From positions 486,503 to 550,502 of the forward strand of contig NMRA01000286.1 in the NCBI GenBank assembly GCA_002633005.1: 64,000 nucleotides of DNA. Direction: 5' to 3'. Below are positions 61,532-64,000 of this stretch, one piece after another. The DNA comes from Phoronis australis. Lineage: Eukaryota; Phoronida; Phoronidae. Both the position numbers and the translations under genes were made by a program. The notes under the pieces are model-generated. The model was not told the DNA's origin, made no database searches, and saw only the letters and a list, made by a program, of their open reading frames with translations. Within the stretch, counting starts at the first letter, position 1. The number at the start of each line of letters is the position of its first letter.

Positions 61532-62580
61532 ACTGACGTCATCAAGAGTGAAAATAGAATACTTAAATGAGCACACGCAATAATCGCATGCTCAACAAAC
61601 CGCATTGTACTGTACTTATACGCTACGAAAAATAATTAGACACATAATTTCTATAAAAATGATATCTTAATTCAGTGAAATTTTTCTCTCATGTCCTCTT
61701 ACTTGTAAATCACCGATCTCCAGTTTGAATGCGTGTATCGTGTCGTCAGGATCTTTGACTTGAGAATTATATTCAGTTACCAGTGGTAACCTACAGCAGA
61801 CGATAATTTCCCGGTCGAAGCTTAGCTTGAAAAAAACGTGTTTTAAGCTATAATAGTTGGTAAACCTTAATTTATAAATTCAATTTATTTCTATTATATT
61901 CAAGTTTTAGCATTATTTGACTAAAATATCCCGGCTTTTCTCAAAAGGTCACGACCTCCGACCCCGGGCCTCTGACATAGAAAGTGGTTACAAAGCCGTG
62001 GAGAGTCAGAAAAGGTAAATCGATTCATTGCAATGTTTCTCGTTTAGTATAGGGTATAAATAGATTATTACATGTTCTCAGCCGTTATCCCCCTTATCCG
62101 GAGCCCTCGTGGATTTTGGAGAATTATCACCCTCGGGGCTAACGCCCCTCGGGCGATAATTCTCTAGATAACGGGGGATAACGACTTCGCCATGTAATAA
62201 TCTATATTTATCTTTCTAGATTTACGCCAATGATGCATTAGCAGGTGAAATAACGCCAATCGCTTGAAATCGAAACAGGGTTTTTGTATCCTTTTAAATG
62301 GACAAATTTTGTTTTTTAACTTAATGTCATTGTAAAATTACGCAGATATTAAGATGCACCGATATTCAGTGTTGTTGAATGCTACAAGCGGCTACTTCCA
62401 ACATGCGTAAATGCGTAAAGTAAAAATTCGATGCTCATCGTAACATACATCTATACTGAATTACGGTTTTCAGTTACTGGTTTCTCTGCACAGCGATTGC
62501 TGCTGTTTTTTTTAGTGCGGTTTACGGCTTTTGACAGTAAGTGTTTCTGTTTATCTCATTTTTTCTATTACTATTAACAG

Positions 62581-62793
62581 ATTCAGGGTGAAGGAACCAC
62601 TGCGGCGAGTGTCAAAACGTTCAAATTTAGGGGGATTTTGGCTCAGTTGTGACAATCAGCAAACAGGAAGGCCCTGGCGCCTTGTACGGTGGTCTTGCTG
62701 CTGGACTCCAGCGACAGATGTGTTTCGCATCGGTTCGTGTCAGGCTCTATGATGAAGTGAAGAAAGCACACCAAAGTTTATTTGGATCCACCG
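62581..62793 (+). pseudogene. UCP exon 2 pseudogene in the inverted duplicate
   Basis: Matches UCP exon 2 base by base from the acceptor CTATTAACAG. One nucleotide is missing near 62637, which shifts the frame, and the donor G|GTAAGG has become CGTTAAG. Several substitutions also occur (for example G to R in SVRVRLYDE). Cannot be spliced or translated as UCP. Confidence 0.9.
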
Positions 62794-63084
62794 TTAAGAG
62801 GATTTCCTTTGTCTTATGGGGGTTTTACAGCCCCAGAGTTTGTTTAAAAGTACTCTTGCCTGTACATCCACCAACCTAAAACACAAGATGAGTTTCACCA
62901 CTAGAAAGATATCGCTAAAATGTTTACACTTCGTAACTTTTAGTCTTGTTTGTCGGTGGTAGCCTTATTATACTACTATATTTTAAAAGTGTTTTTAAAA
63001 AGTGAGGGTGGGGGGTTTCCGCGGAAACCTCAGTACATAAGGCTGTAGTTGAGTGAGTACCTACAATATAGTCATCACAAATCG

Positions 63085-64000
63085 TAGACCCCAGTCTTTT
63101 CGACATTTGTGAATTCTCTACAAACAGTTCGACTTTCAAAAGCAACACACTTCTTGTGATACTATTGAGAAAATATAACATTATTTATAACTAACCATCG
63201 GAAGTAGCCTTTTTGTCTGATTCACAAATAGTGATCTTCACGTTCTTCAAAATTCTAACCTTTGATGGTGGTCAATCCTATTGTACTTTTAACATTTTCG
63301 GATGTTTGGGTGGAATATTTTGATACTACTGTGCTGTGCACGGTTGTTTTGTGTTTTTGATGAATTTGGAATCTCAACCCTCGTGAATACTTGGCAGTGT
63401 CGGATTTACATGTCTAGAGGGACACCCGAACCGCCCTACCGAGAGGGGGTTCCGTGTGAAATGGGATACCTAAGATGAAAGGCTTCACATCATTAAGCTT
63501 GGAAAGAGTGACATTTCATTCCATTGTCGGATGATCTTGCAAGAAGTGACTTTCCTCAGCGTGAAAGCCGGTTGTACGATTTCACAAAAAACAGAAAAAT
63601 AGAGAGAATATATTCCAACATTGGGCCCCGTCGGCCCCTTAAGAATTTGCCAATTAAAACACGAAAAGGGTGACCACTTTAATGCCATCAATGGTCCTCT
63701 TCAAGAGCTGGGCCCCTAAATATAATAAGATCTATATTTTCAAAAGTCAGGAAATGCGCAGCAATTGATGTTATCTGCCAGGCCATCAATTTTCTCAAGT
63801 GATACACTATTTAGAGAAAGAAAAACACGAAAAAAATAGAGCGACAGTTGTCTTTGTTGTCCTTTGCTAGAGAAGGGCCTCTGGAAAATATAATTTTGCA
63901 CTCAAACTGTCTCATTGAATCTAAAAATTCAGTGAATTAATATGCTCCGCGAAAGCTTCACTTTGCGAATTTTCTCGATTTTTCGAAATACATGTATGAA
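63085..64000. repeat. Duplicated block beta, copy 2
   Basis: Inverted counterpart of 47356-48245, continuing to the window edge. It directly abuts block alpha copy 2, whereas the copy-1 blocks are 4 kb apart. Confidence 0.8.

Larger units (their letters stand above)
60632..62202. mobile_element. 1.57-kb foldback element with ~680-bp arms
   Basis: The terminus GATTATTACATGGCGAAGTC is mirrored exactly at 62202, and similarity continues through both arms (for example CCCGGGGTCGGAGGTCGTGACC). TATA flanks both ends (60628-60631, 62203-62206), a candidate target duplication. The outer part of each arm is itself palindromic (60632-60770), so hairpins are nested. Comparison with copy 1 of block alpha shows the empty site near 42460-42475. 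The core holds two opposed tRNA-like sequences. No transposase is seen. Confidence 0.8.
59767..63062 (-). repeat. Inverted segmental duplication, block alpha, copy 2 (decayed)
   Basis: Counterpart of 39499-43322 in opposite orientation. It lacks the ~2.1 kb with UCP exon 1 (junction near 62415), is interrupted by the foldback element 60632-62202, and contains the pseudo-exon at 62581-62793. It ends at 63062 inside a fragment of the long inverted-repeat family. Confidence 0.85.

Noticed and set aside
1-64000. CRISPR array, bacterial operon or prophage
   Set aside because: No regularly spaced direct repeats and no Shine-Dalgarno-led gene runs; the genes have spliceosomal introns.

Overview
The window looks like animal nuclear DNA, probably from a marine invertebrate and most likely a deuterostome. 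It is AT-rich. It holds intron-split genes with consensus GT/AG junctions, non-LTR and Penelope-like retroelements, and many inverted-repeat DNA elements, together with assembly gaps (7482-8178, 29850-30500, one N at 49624). The phylum is an inference; a hemichordate would fit, but nothing here proves it.

Layout: 1-2043 is the 3' part of a CR1/L2-like LINE. Two SLC22-type organic ion transporter genes lie head-to-tail on the minus strand. Gene 1 is represented by exons 1-2 (5393-3721), and the rest probably lies off the left edge. Gene 2 is complete: nine exons from 21602 to 12275 join in consistent phase into about 570 aa. A dead Penelope-like element sits in its intron 5. From 27.2 to 29.6 kb on the plus strand, two phase-compatible exons encode a secreted, prohormone-like protein with a cysteine pattern like vertebrate opioid precursors but no YGGF; its 5' exon was not found. 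At 31102-32115 an uninterrupted ORF encodes an unfamiliar membrane-anchored Ras-like GTPase. A complete five-exon mitochondrial uncoupling-protein-like gene runs from 41799 to 37601 on the minus strand.

The right part is dominated by rearrangement and repeats. The UCP locus (39499-43322) has a decayed inverted copy at 59767-63062, which carries a pseudo-exon 2 and is split by a 1.57-kb foldback element with two opposed tRNA-like motifs. A second block, 47356-48245, is also present inverted at 63085-64000. At 50006-53708 a second copy of the same LINE keeps an intact 2A 'ribosome-skipping' motif upstream of its endonuclease domain, although the rest is broken. A Penelope-style inverted repeat at 55118-55478 carries two opposed hammerhead-ribozyme-like cores.

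The genes do not form a pathway. They are ordinary single-gene loci (membrane transport, mitochondrial proton leak, a putative secreted peptide, a GTPase) in a repeat-rich region. The most novel items are the transmembrane GTPase, the prohormone-like gene, the 2A-bearing LINE, the hammerhead-like palindrome and the nested foldback element.
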